Shown here: piece by piece, positions 8,953 through 17,419 of the stretch
Numbering within the stretch: the stretch's first letter is position 1
Layout: each line of letters starts with the position of its first letter
Source: Paenibacillus sp. BK033
GTDB taxonomy: Bacteria > Bacillota > Bacilli > Paenibacillales > Paenibacillaceae
Direction: 5' to 3'
Length of the DNA stretch: 64,000 nt
NCBI RefSeq assembly: GCF_004345425.1
Contig: NZ_SLVP01000002.1
Location: 124,001-188,000, forward strand
The notes under the pieces: model-generated
What the model saw: the letters and a program-made list of their open reading frames with translations, nothing else
Database searches by the model: none
Told to the model about the DNA's origin: nothing
Position numbers and translations under genes: made by a program

Positions 8953-9546
8953 TTAATAGTTGAACCGCTCAATCAGTAACGGCTGCAGCTGTTTCCCCTG
9001 CAAGGCTGCTTCGCATGCTTCCAAAGCCAGATCCATTCTCGCCACAAGCGAGTTTGGTTTTTGTGCCGGGTTATCCTGGCCAAATGGCACGAAATAAATA
9101 TTTTTAGCGACTAACAGCTTTGCGATATTAGCAGCATTTAATCCGAGACCGTCATTAGTCGAAATTGCAAGCACAAGTGGCCTTAGATTGCGCATTTGAG
9201 CTTTCGCCGCCATAAGCACGGCGCTATCGGTAATCGCGTTCGCGAGTCTGCTTGTCGTGCTGCCCGTGCATGGGGCAATCAGAAGCACGTCGAAAAGCTT
9301 TGCCGGACCAAGCGGTTCAGCCTGCACAATCGTCGAAATAATTTCATTGCCGGTTATCGCCTTCAGCTGCGTCTGCCATTCTTCAGACGATCCGAATCGC
9401 GTGTCTGTTGTCATAATGGATTGCGATACGATTGGCACCACATTTGCGCCAGCATCGACAAACCTTTTTATTTGAGGCATAATTTCAGCCAATGTACAGT
9501 GCGAGCCAGACAGCGCATACCCGACTGTTTTCCCTGTCCAATCCAT
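8953..9546 (-). CDS. dpaB: Dipicolinate synthase subunit B
   Basis: 197-residue flavoprotein-like subunit (HFCD family) of spore dipicolinic acid synthase (SpoVFB). GYALSGSHCTLAEIM at the N-terminus and APCTGSTTSRLANAI in the middle are the FMN-site-type motifs of the family. With DpaA it oxidises dihydrodipicolinate to dipicolinate in the mother cell. ATG at 9546 overlaps the dpaA stop by one base (TAATG) and follows GGGGGAATGGG, which decides the start against an in-frame start 17 codons upstream. Translational coupling with dpaA fits a two-subunit enzyme. Confidence 0.94.
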   Translation of the reverse strand: MDWTGKTVGYALSGSHCTLAEIMPQIKRFVDAGANVVPIVSQSIMTTDTRFGSSEEWQTQLKAITGNEIISTIVQAEPLGPAKLFDVLLIAPCTGSTTSRLANAITDSAVLMAAKAQMRNLRPLVLAISTNDGLGLNAANIAKLLVAKNIYFVPFGQDNPAQKPNSLVARMDLALEACEAALQGKQLQPLLIERFNY

Positions 9547-10442
9547 TACCCATTCCCCCGCTTTATCGAATCGTCCGTAATCAACTGAGTCAAGCAATCC
9601 GCTATGATTCGTCCAGCTGTTTTAGGTGCGACGATACCGGGAAGTCCGGGCGCGAGTATCGCTTTAATGCCTCTCTTCTCGGCGAAGCGGAAATCGGTTC
9701 CGCCAGGCTTTGTAGCAAGGTCAATAATAACGGTTCGCGAAGGCAAATTTGCTATAATTTGCGCTGTGATTATCATAGTCGGAATTGTATTAAAAAGCAA
9801 GTCAATATTACCCGTATTTTGGAGGAGTTGACTTGTGTAAAACGGCGTAAAACCCATCTCCGCAGCCCTTGCGAAATGCTCGCTGCGCCTTACGCCAATC
9901 AGTACTTTTGCGCCTAAGCTCTGCAAGGTCCGGGCCATCGTAAACCCGGTTCTGCCAAATCCCAATACCATGCTTGTTGATCCATGTATCGTAATATCCG
10001 TATTCTGAATGGCCATCATAATGGCCCCTTCTGCCGTCGGAATGGAGTTGTAGATCGCAACATCATCACGGTCGAACAGCTCGACAAGACCAATCTGATG
10101 CTTCTCGCAAAGCTCCCGCAAATAGGGCTTTGCCATCCCGGCATACACCTTGCAATGCTTAGGCAGCCTAGCGATATGTCGATCCTCCAACTGCATCTGG
10201 CGGTCACTGAATACAGCATGAATAAAGCCGTTATCATCCGTGCCTACTGCAGGCAGCAGCAGTGCATCAACATCGTCAAACAAACTTTCGTCAAATTCGG
10301 CTTGCACTGCGCCGTCCAAGGAAGAATGCAGTCCGTCAAAACCGGACACCGTTACGGTTGCATCCAGCTCCGTTAACTTGCGAATGACTTCAAGCTGTCT
10401 CGCATCGCCTCCTAGCAGCAGTATTTGAACGCCTGTTAGCAT
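9546..10442 (-). CDS. dpaA: Dipicolinate synthase subunit A
   Basis: 298 residues, the dehydrogenase subunit (SpoVFA). The N-terminal half starts with a Rossmann-like strand (QILLLGGDARQLEVIRKL); the C-terminal NAD(P)-binding fold shows LGFGRTGFTMARTL near 162-175. It works with DpaB to make dipicolinic acid, which loads the spore core with calcium. First gene of dpaA-dpaB-dapG-dapA, so precursor supply and product formation are in one transcript. A sigma-K-like promoter at 10479-10507 fits mother-cell expression. ATG at 10442 follows AAAGGAGTGAAG. Confidence 0.95.
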   Translation of the reverse strand: MLTGVQILLLGGDARQLEVIRKLTELDATVTVSGFDGLHSSLDGAVQAEFDESLFDDVDALLLPAVGTDDNGFIHAVFSDRQMQLEDRHIARLPKHCKVYAGMAKPYLRELCEKHQIGLVELFDRDDVAIYNSIPTAEGAIMMAIQNTDITIHGSTSMVLGFGRTGFTMARTLQSLGAKVLIGVRRSEHFARAAEMGFTPFYTSQLLQNTGNIDLLFNTIPTMIITAQIIANLPSRTVIIDLATKPGGTDFRFAEKRGIKAILAPGLPGIVAPKTAGRIIADCLTQLITDDSIKRGNG

Positions 10443-10478
10443 GTAGGCTTCACTCCTTTCTGCGCACTAGCTATAGAC

Positions 10479-10507
10479 CATCTTATGCCCTGCGCCCAGA
10501 ATGGTGA
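10479..10507 (-). promoter_or_regulatory. Sigma-K-like promoter for dpaA
   Basis: Minus strand: TCACC (10503-10507), 15-base spacer, CATAAGATG (10479-10487), one base away from the CATAnnnTA consensus. The spacing is slightly short. Supported by the known mother-cell control of dipicolinate synthase genes. Confidence 0.4.
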
Positions 10508-10526
10508 AAGCCAATATTTCGGAATG

Positions 10527-10569
10527 CAAAAAAAGCACCAAAACCAAGGTTAACCTGGTCTTGGTGCTT
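10527..10569 (-). terminator. Rho-independent terminator of dut
   Basis: Seventeen-base stem with two mismatches (AGCACCAA..GGTT against AACC..TTGGTGCT, 10534-10568), then seven T residues on the minus strand. It isolates the sporulation dpa genes from the upstream M16-dut transcript. Confidence 0.9.
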
Positions 10570-10631
10570 TTATGGTTCAATTGAGTGCAGACCGGATATT
10601 TTGGGTTTTCGTTTGATACCCCATCCCGTTC

Positions 10632-11075
10632 TTACACGCCGGTATGCCCGAAACCGCCTGCGCCGCGGACAGTATCGGGAAGCTCATCCGCTTCGGCGAT
10701 CGTGATTTCCGGCAGCCGCTGGATCACCATTTGGGCGATACGCTCGCCGCGGTTGATGGTGAACGGCTCCTGGCCCAGATTAATGAGCAGTACCTTCACT
10801 TCGCCGCGGTAATCCGCATCGATGGTGCCCGGTGAGTTCAAACAAGTGATACCATGCTTGAATGCCAGTCCGCTTCTGGGACGGACCTGAGCTTCCACTT
10901 GCGGCGGCATCGCCATCGCAAGGCCGGTCGGGATCAGCTTGCGCTCCCCTGGCGCAAGCACGACCGGCTCGTTTACAGCGGCTTGCAGGTCAAAGCCCGC
11001 AGCCCACTCGGACATTTTACCAGGCAATGCGATATCTTCATTACCCGGCAATCGTTTAAAGAGAATTTGAAACAA
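10632..11075 (-). CDS. dut: dUTP diphosphatase
   Basis: 147 residues, the usual size of trimeric dUTPase. All five family motifs can be read: [39 protein letters not shown] and [10 protein letters not shown]. It hydrolyses dUTP to dUMP and pyrophosphate, keeping uracil out of DNA and supplying thymidylate synthesis. The start is TTG at 11075, seven bases after GGGAGG; the longer in-frame reading lacks a site. It overlaps the end of the M16 peptidase gene by 20 bases, so the two are co-transcribed and probably coupled. A strong terminator follows. Confidence 0.95.
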   Translation of the reverse strand: MFQILFKRLPGNEDIALPGKMSEWAAGFDLQAAVNEPVVLAPGERKLIPTGLAMAMPPQVEAQVRPRSGLAFKHGITCLNSPGTIDADYRGEVKVLLINLGQEPFTINRGERIAQMVIQRLPEITIAEADELPDTVRGAGGFGHTGV

Positions 11076-12321
11076 AACGATCCCTCCCGATCTGAGCTGC
11101 AGCTTTATCGTTAGTTCCAACCATGGCAACGGCAAACGGCACGGACAGCATCCGCTCCGTTACTTCGCGTACATCCTTCATCGTGACATTGTCGATGCGT
11201 TGCAGCATTTCGTCTAACGTATAGTGTCTTCCGATCATCAATTCGTTTTTGCCGAGGCGGTTCATCCGGCTGCTCGTGCTCTCAAGGCTCAGGATCAGGC
11301 TGCCCTTCAGCTGCTCTTTCCCGCGATGCAATTCTTCGTCGCTAAGTCCCTTCACCGAAAGCTCTTCCATCTGCTCAAGCGTCAGATCAAGCACATCTTT
11401 CGTCTGCTTCGGCGCTGTTCCCGCATAAACGGTAAACAATCCGCTGTCCGCATAAGACGTATGATAGGAATAAACCGAATAAGCCAGGCCCCGCTTCTCG
11501 CGGATTTCCTGGAACAGCCTTGAGCTCATGCCCCCGCCAAGCGCATTGTTAAGCAGAATCATGGCATATAGCTGCGGGTCAGAGTTGGAACAGCCTGGGA
11601 AGGTAAGGCAGAGATGATTCTGCTCCGTTTTTTTCTTGAAGTAAACATAATCGCCGTGGAACGTAGGAGCCGTAACAATACTGCTCTTTCCTTTGTTCTG
11701 AAAGCGGCCGAAGTATTGCTCGAGGAGTGCCAGAAGCTTGGTTTCCTCCACGTTGCCGGCAACGCTGATTACCGTATTCTCAATCGTGTATGTATCATTC
11801 ATATAACCGCGCAGCGATTCCGAATTCATGGCCGTAAGGCGTTCTTCCAGACCAAGAATGGAATAAGCAAGCGGGTGATCGCCGTAGGCTGCTCGTGAAG
11901 CCTCATCATGCACCTTGTCATCCGGCGTATCCTCGTACATGGAGATTTCCTCCAAAATAACGTTTTTCTCTTTTGCCAGTTCCTCCGCATCCAGCTTAGA
12001 TTCGAAGAACATATCCGACAATGCGTCGACCGCAAGAGGAAGATGCTCATCCAATACCTTTGCGAAGTAGCAGGTGTATTCCTTGGATGTAAAAGCATTT
12101 ACGTTGCCGCCAATCCCGTCAAACAGATCGGCAATGTCCTTAGCTGTGCGGCCGTTCGTGCCCTTGAACAGCATGTGCTCGATAAAATGGGAAATCCCGT
12201 TGTTCTCGGGCGTTTCATTGCGAGAACCGGTCTTTACCCAAATGCCGAAGGAGACCGACCGGAATGTCGGCAAATATTCCACAACGACGCGGAGGCCATT
12301 GCTGAGCGTGTATTTATTCAC
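11056..12321 (-). CDS. mlpA: M16 family zinc peptidase (MlpA/YmxG, processing-peptidase-like)
   Basis: 421 residues with the inverted zinc motif HFIEH (H45, E48, H49) and a downstream Glu-rich helix ([13 protein letters not shown]) for the third ligand; a second M16 half lacks the motif, as usual. Homologues in Bacilli are cytoplasmic and sit at this locus beside pnp and the dap genes; the physiological substrate is not settled. GTG at 12321 follows AGGAGGATACCAA. It has its own sigma-A promoter overlapping the end of ylxY, and its roughly 165-base leader is mostly made of two 68-base tandem repeats, which is unusual. dut follows with overlap. Confidence 0.9.
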   Translation of the reverse strand: MNKYTLSNGLRVVVEYLPTFRSVSFGIWVKTGSRNETPENNGISHFIEHMLFKGTNGRTAKDIADLFDGIGGNVNAFTSKEYTCYFAKVLDEHLPLAVDALSDMFFESKLDAEELAKEKNVILEEISMYEDTPDDKVHDEASRAAYGDHPLAYSILGLEERLTAMNSESLRGYMNDTYTIENTVISVAGNVEETKLLALLEQYFGRFQNKGKSSIVTAPTFHGDYVYFKKKTEQNHLCLTFPGCSNSDPQLYAMILLNNALGGGMSSRLFQEIREKRGLAYSVYSYHTSYADSGLFTVYAGTAPKQTKDVLDLTLEQMEELSVKGLSDEELHRGKEQLKGSLILSLESTSSRMNRLGKNELMIGRHYTLDEMLQRIDNVTMKDVREVTERMLSVPFAVAMVGTNDKAAAQIGRDRFVSNSL

Positions 12322-12336
12322 TTGGTATCCTCCTAA

Positions 12337-12472
12337 AATGAATTGCCAAACAAAGGTTGGTTATCAACCATCCGCGGTGATTCATGCTTCGTAAGCATGA
12401 GCTTAATGAATTGCCACACAAAGGTTGGTTATCAACCGTCTGCGGTGATTCATGCTTCGTAAGCATGCATGG
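12337..12472 (-). repeat. Two 68-bp tandem repeats in the M16 peptidase leader
   Basis: Two copies (12337-12404 and 12405-12472) about 95 percent alike. Each carries, in mRNA sense, a hairpin ATGCTTACGAAGCAT (12384-12398 and 12452-12466), then GAATCACCGC, then a GGTTGATAACCAACC dyad, and ends in CAATTCATT. The last copy abuts the AGGAGG ribosome site. The array lies downstream of the sigma-A promoter at 12492-12520, so it is transcribed as leader RNA. Confidence 0.85.
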
Positions 12473-12491
12473 GCCGAAGATGAATGATTTC

Positions 12492-12520
12492 ACTATAACA
12501 AATTTAGGGAGTCTGCTCAA
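12492..12520 (-). promoter_or_regulatory. Sigma-A promoter for mlpA-dut
   Basis: Minus strand: TTGAGC (12515-12520), 17-base spacer, TATAGT (12492-12497) with an upstream TG (extended -10). The -35 lies inside the last codons of ylxY. Confidence 0.6.
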
Positions 12521-13511
12521 CCGCAGCAGGCAGACGGTCGGATGACAACGTTTCGCTAACCGTGCCCAGCGCGTACCCCTGCCGCTTCGCTTCCCGGATC
12601 ATCCCAGTAAGCGCATCCCTTGACGAAGCGGTTGGATGCATGAGAATAAGCGCGCCGGGCTCCAGCTTCGAGGAAATTTTCTGGATAATCCAATCCGGCG
12701 ACGGCTTGCGCCAATCTACCGTATCAATCGTCCACATAACCGTCATCAAGCCCTGCTCGCTGGCAACCTGAACCGTTGTCTGATTGTAAGAGCCGGAAGG
12801 CGGAGCGAACCATTTGTTCTGCGCGCCGAGCGTCCCCTTGATTAAATCCTCGGTACGGGAAATTTGCGTATACTGGGATTGCCTATTTAGGGTTTTCATG
12901 TCGGGATGCGAATACGCATGATTCGAAATTTCATGTCCCCGTTCCTGAATCTGTTTCGCAACATCCGGGTATTTCTTCAGCCAAGAGCCATCCAAGAAAA
13001 AGGTAGCCTTAACGTTTTCTTTATCGAAGGTGTTCAATATGGCCGGGAGATATTCGTTCCCCCAAGCGACGTTAACCATGATCGCGATCATTTTTTTGTT
13101 CGGATTGCCCTTATAGATCGGCCATGGCCCCAAATCCTTCAAAGAAATTTTCGGAGGAACCTCTTTGTATACATACTGGATAGGCGTGGTATTACCGCTT
13201 GCAAGCGTTTGCTGATACGTTTTTTCGACATCGACTTCCAGCCCGTTATAGCCGGGAATCGCCTTCCACACCCGGTCAATCCGCGCATCAACGGGTTCAA
13301 CATAGCGCTGCTGAGCCTCTGCTTCTATGGTTTCCCGCAGCTTCGCTTTTTCCTCATCGGAAATAGAGGGCTCTGTCCCCGTAACGACAGCTTCCTGCCC
13401 TTTAACGGCTTGAATGTAATCCATGACGCCCCCTACGTTCAGCCGGATAAAAACAAATAGTACGATAAAGGCAGCACCAAGCCCGATGATTTTTTTCCGC
13501 ATACGCATCAT
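12504..13511 (-). CDS. ylxY: YlxY-type polysaccharide deacetylase-like protein, probably inactive
   Basis: 335 residues. A hydrophobic anchor at 8-28 suggests a membrane-tethered extracellular protein; the NodB homology domain covers about 138-325. Motif 2 (H198, H202 in NHAYSH), motif 4 (D266, W267) and motif 5 (H292) are present. Motif 1, normally TFDDG, reads VNVAWGNE (146-153), so the catalytic base and metal Asp are gone, and the motif 3 Arg is Ala236 (WFAPPSGSY). It may therefore bind rather than deacetylate peptidoglycan. Members of this group at the same locus in Bacillus are sporulation genes; a sigma-E-like promoter at 13591-13619 agrees. ATG at 13511, with a second ATG as the next codon. 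Confidence 0.88.
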   Translation of the reverse strand: MMRMRKKIIGLGAAFIVLFVFIRLNVGGVMDYIQAVKGQEAVVTGTEPSISDEEKAKLRETIEAEAQQRYVEPVDARIDRVWKAIPGYNGLEVDVEKTYQQTLASGNTTPIQYVYKEVPPKISLKDLGPWPIYKGNPNKKMIAIMVNVAWGNEYLPAILNTFDKENVKATFFLDGSWLKKYPDVAKQIQERGHEISNHAYSHPDMKTLNRQSQYTQISRTEDLIKGTLGAQNKWFAPPSGSYNQTTVQVASEQGLMTVMWTIDTVDWRKPSPDWIIQKISSKLEPGALILMHPTASSRDALTGMIREAKRQGYALGTVSETLSSDRLPAAVEQTP

Positions 13512-13534
13512 TCCAGCTCCTACTTATCGTTATA

Positions 13535-13550
13535 CGCCGCTTCCGCGGCG
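13535..13550 (-). promoter_or_regulatory. Stem-loop before ylxY
   Basis: Perfect stem CGCCGC/GCGGCG closing a GGAA tetraloop in the transcript, 13-20 bases upstream of the GGAG ribosome site of ylxY. No T-tract follows, so it is a leader hairpin rather than a terminator. Confidence 0.5.
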
Positions 13551-13590
13551 GATGCAGGCATAGCTTATCCATACGCCTGCGCTTGTCTAA

Positions 13591-13619
13591 TAGGTATGTG
13601 GAGCTGGACGAGATTATGC
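13591..13619 (-). promoter_or_regulatory. Sigma-E-like promoter for ylxY
   Basis: Minus strand: GCATAAT (13613-13619), 14-base spacer, CATACCTA (13591-13598). The -35 is one base off the KMATATT consensus and the spacing is right; the -10 has two mismatches. The gene family's known sporulation expression adds support. Confidence 0.4.
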
Positions 13620-13630
13620 TTCCCAAGCAA

Positions 13631-13664
13631 AACAAAAAGAGACAGATCAAATCTGGCTCTTTGC
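13631..13664 (-). terminator. Rho-independent terminator of pnp
   Basis: Stem AAAGAGxCAGAT/ATCTGxCTCTTT (13636-13662) with a 3-base loop, followed by TTTTTGTTTTG on the minus strand, 28 bases after the pnp stop. Confidence 0.8.
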
Positions 13665-13691
13665 TGTCTTGCTTATGGAAGCGCAGTAGGA

Positions 13692-15788
13692 TTACTGCGC
13701 TGGAACTTCTGGAGTCAGAACAGCTTTGCGGGACAGGTTAATTCGGCCCTGCTGATCGATTTCCGTAACTTTTACCGTAATCTGATCGCCAATCGCAACG
13801 ACATCTTCCACCTTCGCCACGCGCTCGGTAGAGAGCTGCGAAATATGAACGAGTCCGTCTTTGTTCGGGAGAATTTCAACAAACGCGCCGAATTTCTCGA
13901 TCCGTTTCACGGTTCCGAGGTAAACCTCGCCTACCACGACTTCTTTTACGATTCCCTCGATAATCGCTTTCGCGCGTTGGTTCATCTCTTCGTTGGAAGA
14001 AGCGATAAACACCATGCCGTCTTGCTCGATATCGATTTTCACGCCGGTTTCTTCAATAATTTTATTGATGATCTTACCACCGGAGCCGATAACGTCACGA
14101 ATCTTATCAGGGTTGATACGAAGAGTAAGGATTTTAGGAGCGTATTGCGACAAGCTCGAACGCGATTGGGACATGACTGCCGTCATTTTGCCCAAAATAT
14201 GCATACGTCCGATACGCGCCTGCTCAAGCGCTTGCGATAGAATCGCACGGTCGATACCGTTGATTTTGATATCCATTTGGATCGCGGTAACCCCTTGCGC
14301 CGTACCTGCAACCTTGAAGTCCATGTCGCCGAGATGGTCTTCCATGCCTTGGATATCGGACAAAATGGAGAAATGGTCGCCGTCCTTGATCAGGCCCATT
14401 GCGATACCCGCTACTGGTGCTTTAATCGGTACGCCTGCATCCATCATGGCAAGCGTGCTTGCGCAAATACTTGCTTGGGACGTCGAACCGTTCGATTCCA
14501 GAACTTCGGATACAAGACGGATTGTGTACGGGAAGTCCGCTTCAGAAGGAATAACCTTCGACAATGCGCGCTCGCCCAGTGCTCCGTGGCCAATCTCGCG
14601 GCGGCCAGGAGGACGAAGCGGGCGTGCTTCACCAACGCTGAACGGCGGGAAGTTGTAATGGTGCATGAAGCGTTTGGTCTCCTCCGGACTAATGCCGTCC
14701 AGGATTTGAACGTCGCCAAGCGCACCAAGCGTACAGATGCTTAATGCTTGTGTTTGTCCACGCGTAAACAGACCGGAACCGTGCGTACGCGGCAGCAAAG
14801 CCACATCGCATTCGATTGGGCGGATCTCGTCAAGCGCGCGGCCGTCAGGACGCACTTTGTCATGCGTAATCAAACGGCGGACTTCTTCTTTTACGATGTC
14901 GTACAGCACTTCTTTTACGTCTGCCAGAAGCTCGGGAGTTTCGGCGTATACTTCTTCGAAGTGAGCGACAGTCTCGCTGTTTGCGGCATCAATTGCGTCT
15001 TGGCGAGCATGCTTCTCCGGAATACGGATAGCTGCAACCAGTTTCTCCGAAGCGAAGGCGCGAACGGCAGCGTTCACTTCCGCGTTAACGGTATGAAGCT
15101 TGACTTCCATTTTTGGTTTGCCTGCGGCAGCTTGAAGTTCTTCAATCGTTGCGACGATTTTTCTGATTTCATCATGGCCGAACATGATCGCTTCGAGCAT
15201 TACGTCCTCTGGCACTTCATTGCCTTCGGCCTCCACCATCATGATAGCGTCTTTCGTACCCGCAACGGTAACGAAGATCTCAGTCTCCGCCTCTTGCTCC
15301 ACAGTCGGGTTAATGATGAATTGACCGTTGATACGACCTACGTTAACGCCGCCGATAGGACCGTTAAACGGTACATCGGAAATGCTCAGCGCTGCGGAAG
15401 TACCGATCATTGCCGCAATTTCCGGCGTGCAGTTCTGATCTACGCTCATCACGATATTCGCTACTTGAACATCGTTACGGAAGCCTTCCGGGAACAGCGG
15501 ACGAATCGGCCGGTCCGTCAATCGGCTGCTCAGAATCGCTTTCTCGCTCGGTCGTCCTTCGCGTTTAATAAATCCGCCAGGGATTTTGCCAACCGCATAC
15601 AAACGTTCTTCATAGTTAACCGTAAGCGGGAAGAAATCCAGATCTTTCGGTTCAGCCGAAGCCGTTACCGTACAAAGAACAACGGTATCCCCGTAGCGTA
15701 CCGTTACAGCAGCATTGGCTTGCTTCGCCAAACGGCCTGTTTCCAAAACAAGCGGTCTGCCGCCTAATAACATCTCTACTCGTTGCAA
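13692..15788 (-). CDS. pnp: Polyribonucleotide nucleotidyltransferase (PNPase)
   Basis: 698 residues, full length: RNase PH domain 1, alpha-helical linker, RNase PH domain 2 (about 310-545), KH domain ([20 protein letters not shown]) and C-terminal S1 domain ([18 protein letters not shown]). It degrades RNA 3'-to-5' with phosphate and can add nucleotides; it works with RNase J and other decay enzymes. Start is TTG at 15788, seven bases after AGGAGGG. rpsO precedes it as in most bacteria, but a strong terminator lies between, so pnp depends on readthrough or an unseen promoter. The leader contains a 10-bp hairpin related to the repeats before mlpA. Confidence 0.97.
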   Translation of the reverse strand: MQRVEMLLGGRPLVLETGRLAKQANAAVTVRYGDTVVLCTVTASAEPKDLDFFPLTVNYEERLYAVGKIPGGFIKREGRPSEKAILSSRLTDRPIRPLFPEGFRNDVQVANIVMSVDQNCTPEIAAMIGTSAALSISDVPFNGPIGGVNVGRINGQFIINPTVEQEAETEIFVTVAGTKDAIMMVEAEGNEVPEDVMLEAIMFGHDEIRKIVATIEELQAAAGKPKMEVKLHTVNAEVNAAVRAFASEKLVAAIRIPEKHARQDAIDAANSETVAHFEEVYAETPELLADVKEVLYDIVKEEVRRLITHDKVRPDGRALDEIRPIECDVALLPRTHGSGLFTRGQTQALSICTLGALGDVQILDGISPEETKRFMHHYNFPPFSVGEARPLRPPGRREIGHGALGERALSKVIPSEADFPYTIRLVSEVLESNGSTSQASICASTLAMMDAGVPIKAPVAGIAMGLIKDGDHFSILSDIQGMEDHLGDMDFKVAGTAQGVTAIQMDIKINGIDRAILSQALEQARIGRMHILGKMTAVMSQSRSSLSQYAPKILTLRINPDKIRDVIGSGGKIINKIIEETGVKIDIEQDGMVFIASSNEEMNQRAKAIIEGIVKEVVVGEVYLGTVKRIEKFGAFVEILPNKDGLVHISQLSTERVAKVEDVVAIGDQITVKVTEIDQQGRINLSRKAVLTPEVPAQ

Positions 15789-15820
15789 ACGTATTCCCTC
15801 CTAAAAAAGAAATTTGAAGC

Positions 15821-15844
15821 CATACTTGCTCGTAAGCAAGCATG
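15821..15844 (-). repeat. Leader hairpin of the repeat family, pnp copy
   Basis: In mRNA sense CATGCTTGCT-TACG-AGCAAGTATG, a 10-bp stem (one G-U pair) with a TACG loop, preceded by TTTAAGCA and placed about 20 bases before the pnp ribosome site. Core and position resemble the copies in front of mlpA and the hook gene. Confidence 0.5.
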
Positions 15845-15927
15845 TGCTTAAAGTCATTATGTAACCATTGGTTTTCATTACATTCGTGAACAGGGCTGGT
15901 ATATCCTGCTGAATGTTGCGATATTAC

Positions 15928-15990
15928 AAAAAGCAACCCGATTCTGCCGGCTCCGGTAGCCCGGACGGCAAGACAACCAGGTTGCTTTTC
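15928..15990 (-). terminator. Rho-independent terminator of rpsO
   Basis: Outer stem AAAAGCAACC/GGTTGCTTTT with nested TGCCG/CGGCA and TCCGG/CCGGA stems, ending in TTTTTG on the minus strand, 12 bases past the rpsO stop. Confidence 0.85.
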
Positions 15991-16002
15991 ATGAAACTTG
16001 TT

Positions 16003-16272
16003 CTAGCGGCGAAGGCCGAGTTTTTCGATCAATGCGCTATAACGTTTAACATCTTTGTTTTTCAGGTATGCCAACAGCTTACGGCGTTGACCTACCATCT
16101 TGAGCAGACCACGGCGGGAATGATGATCTTTCTTGTGCTCCCGCAAATGTTGCGTCAAGTTCACGATGTTTTCCGTCAGGATAGCCACTTGAACTTCCGG
16201 GGAACCCGTATCGCTCGCGTGTGTTTTGTGAGTGTCGATCAGTTGTTGCTTACGCTCTTGTGTAATTGCCAT
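16003..16272 (-). CDS. rpsO: 30S ribosomal protein S15
   Basis: 89 residues, the standard length. It binds the 16S rRNA central domain early in 30S assembly; the conserved [16 protein letters not shown] and [12 protein letters not shown] segments are intact. ATG at 16272 follows CAGGAGGTGAAC. The gene has its own extended -10 promoter about 128 bases upstream, a leader with room for autoregulatory structure, and its own terminator, so it forms a monocistronic unit between ribF and pnp. Confidence 0.98.
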   Translation of the reverse strand: MAITQERKQQLIDTHKTHASDTGSPEVQVAILTENIVNLTQHLREHKKDHHSRRGLLKMVGQRRKLLAYLKNKDVKRYSALIEKLGLRR

Positions 16273-16393
16273 CCTCGTTCACCTCCTGTTTCAGTTAATC
16301 GCCGTTAGCCTCGAAACCGCCGGTGAGAGCTGATTTCCAAGCTAAGGTTCAAGTGCGGCACGATTTACGGACAAGCCGTTCTCGCCCACAACG
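16273..16393 (-). promoter_or_regulatory. rpsO 5' leader, candidate S15 autoregulatory RNA
   Basis: About 120 bases between the predicted transcription start and the rpsO ATG. A long-range stem TTAGCTT/AGGCTAA can enclose CTCACCGGCGGTTTC; further GC-rich helices are possible upstream. S15 autoregulation through such leaders is known in Firmicutes; whether this one matches a described class cannot be told by eye. Confidence 0.4.
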
Positions 16394-16399
16394 TTTTTT

Positions 16400-16428
16400 A
16401 GTATAGCACAATGAAGATAGCAAGTAAA
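16400..16428 (-). promoter_or_regulatory. Sigma-A promoter for rpsO
   Basis: Minus strand: TTTACT (16423-16428), 17-base spacer, TATACT (16400-16405) with TG one base upstream (extended -10). It begins just after the ribF stop. Confidence 0.7.
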
Positions 16429-16436
16429 TGCCGCGC

Positions 16437-17384
16437 TTAGGACAAGCCAAAGAATTGCTTGGTTTGCTTCGCGTCTTCCCCAATCTGCTCAATTAATTCA
16501 TGTACCGAACCAAAACGTTTCTCCGCCCGGATAAAGGAGTGGAATTCAAGCTCAATTGGCTCTCCGTATATATCTTGATGGAAATCGAACAGATGCGCCT
16601 CCAACACGGGACGAATCTCCTCTTTGTTAAACGTAGGCTTCATTCCGTGATTGAGCACGCCGTAATAAGTCTTGCCCGCCACCTTCGCCTTAATGGCAAA
16701 TACGCCGAGACAAGGAGTTACGTAAGGCTTGGACAACCCTACGTTGGCCGTCGGGAAACCGATCGTTCTTCCGCGCGCATCTCCGTGTACAACAATGCCC
16801 TCCACTTCATAAGGACGGCCGAGCAGTGTTGTTGCCAGGGCGATGTCACCTTTCTCGAGTGCGGCCCGGATGTACGTGCTGCTTACCTTTTCGCCGTTCT
16901 CGTAAAGAGGCTCGACGATATCGACGGTAATATCGGGATTGCCCAACGTTCTCATCATTTCCGGATTGCCCATGCCTTTGGCTCCAAAAGTAAAATCAAA
17001 TCCAACCACAACATGCCCGGCCCGCAAAGGACGCAGCACTTCGTCTACGAACTGCTGCGGACTGATTGCGGCAAAGGTCAGGTCAAAGTTCACCACCAGC
17101 ATGATATCCACGCCAAGCTCGGCAAACAAAGCCTGCTTCTCTTCCGGCGGCGTTAAGCAGTTGAAATATTGATCGCCTTGTCCAAGAACCTCTTTCGGAT
17201 GCGGCAGGAAGGTCATCACGGCAGACAATGCGCCCGTGTCCTTCGCGATTTGCACCGCTTGGTTAATCACGTTCTGATGGCCGCGGTGAACCCCGTCAAA
17301 ATGTCCGATTGCCACAGCGAGCTTCTTGTTCTGAAGCAAAGCCGGGCATTCGGATAAAGGATAAGTAAGGGATATAATTTCCAT
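16437..17384 (-). CDS. ribF: Bifunctional riboflavin kinase/FAD synthetase
   Basis: 315 residues. The N-terminal FMN adenylyltransferase half carries the nucleotidyltransferase motif GHFDGVHRGH (27-36) and ends with the STYIR signature; the C-terminal half is riboflavin kinase (GRTIGFPTANV, YGVLNHGMKPTF). It turns riboflavin into FMN and FAD in the cytoplasm. ATG at 17384 follows GCAGGTG. It is the last gene of the nusA-infB-truB operon, 35 bases after truB, the same arrangement as in Bacillus. Confidence 0.96.
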   Translation of the reverse strand: MEIISLTYPLSECPALLQNKKLAVAIGHFDGVHRGHQNVINQAVQIAKDTGALSAVMTFLPHPKEVLGQGDQYFNCLTPPEEKQALFAELGVDIMLVVNFDLTFAAISPQQFVDEVLRPLRAGHVVVGFDFTFGAKGMGNPEMMRTLGNPDITVDIVEPLYENGEKVSSTYIRAALEKGDIALATTLLGRPYEVEGIVVHGDARGRTIGFPTANVGLSKPYVTPCLGVFAIKAKVAGKTYYGVLNHGMKPTFNKEEIRPVLEAHLFDFHQDIYGEPIELEFHSFIRAEKRFGSVHELIEQIGEDAKQTKQFFGLS

Positions 17385-17419
17385 GCTGATACACCTGCAA
17401 TTCCTCTATATAATCCCGG

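Noticed and set aside
12314..12520. Minus-strand 68-codon frame across the tandem repeats
   Set aside because: No ribosome site and its repeated peptide only reflects the DNA repeat; the region is better explained as mlpA leader.
14748..15767. 339-residue plus-strand frame opposite pnp
   Set aside because: Antisense shadow of a conserved gene; no ribosome site and no recognisable motif.
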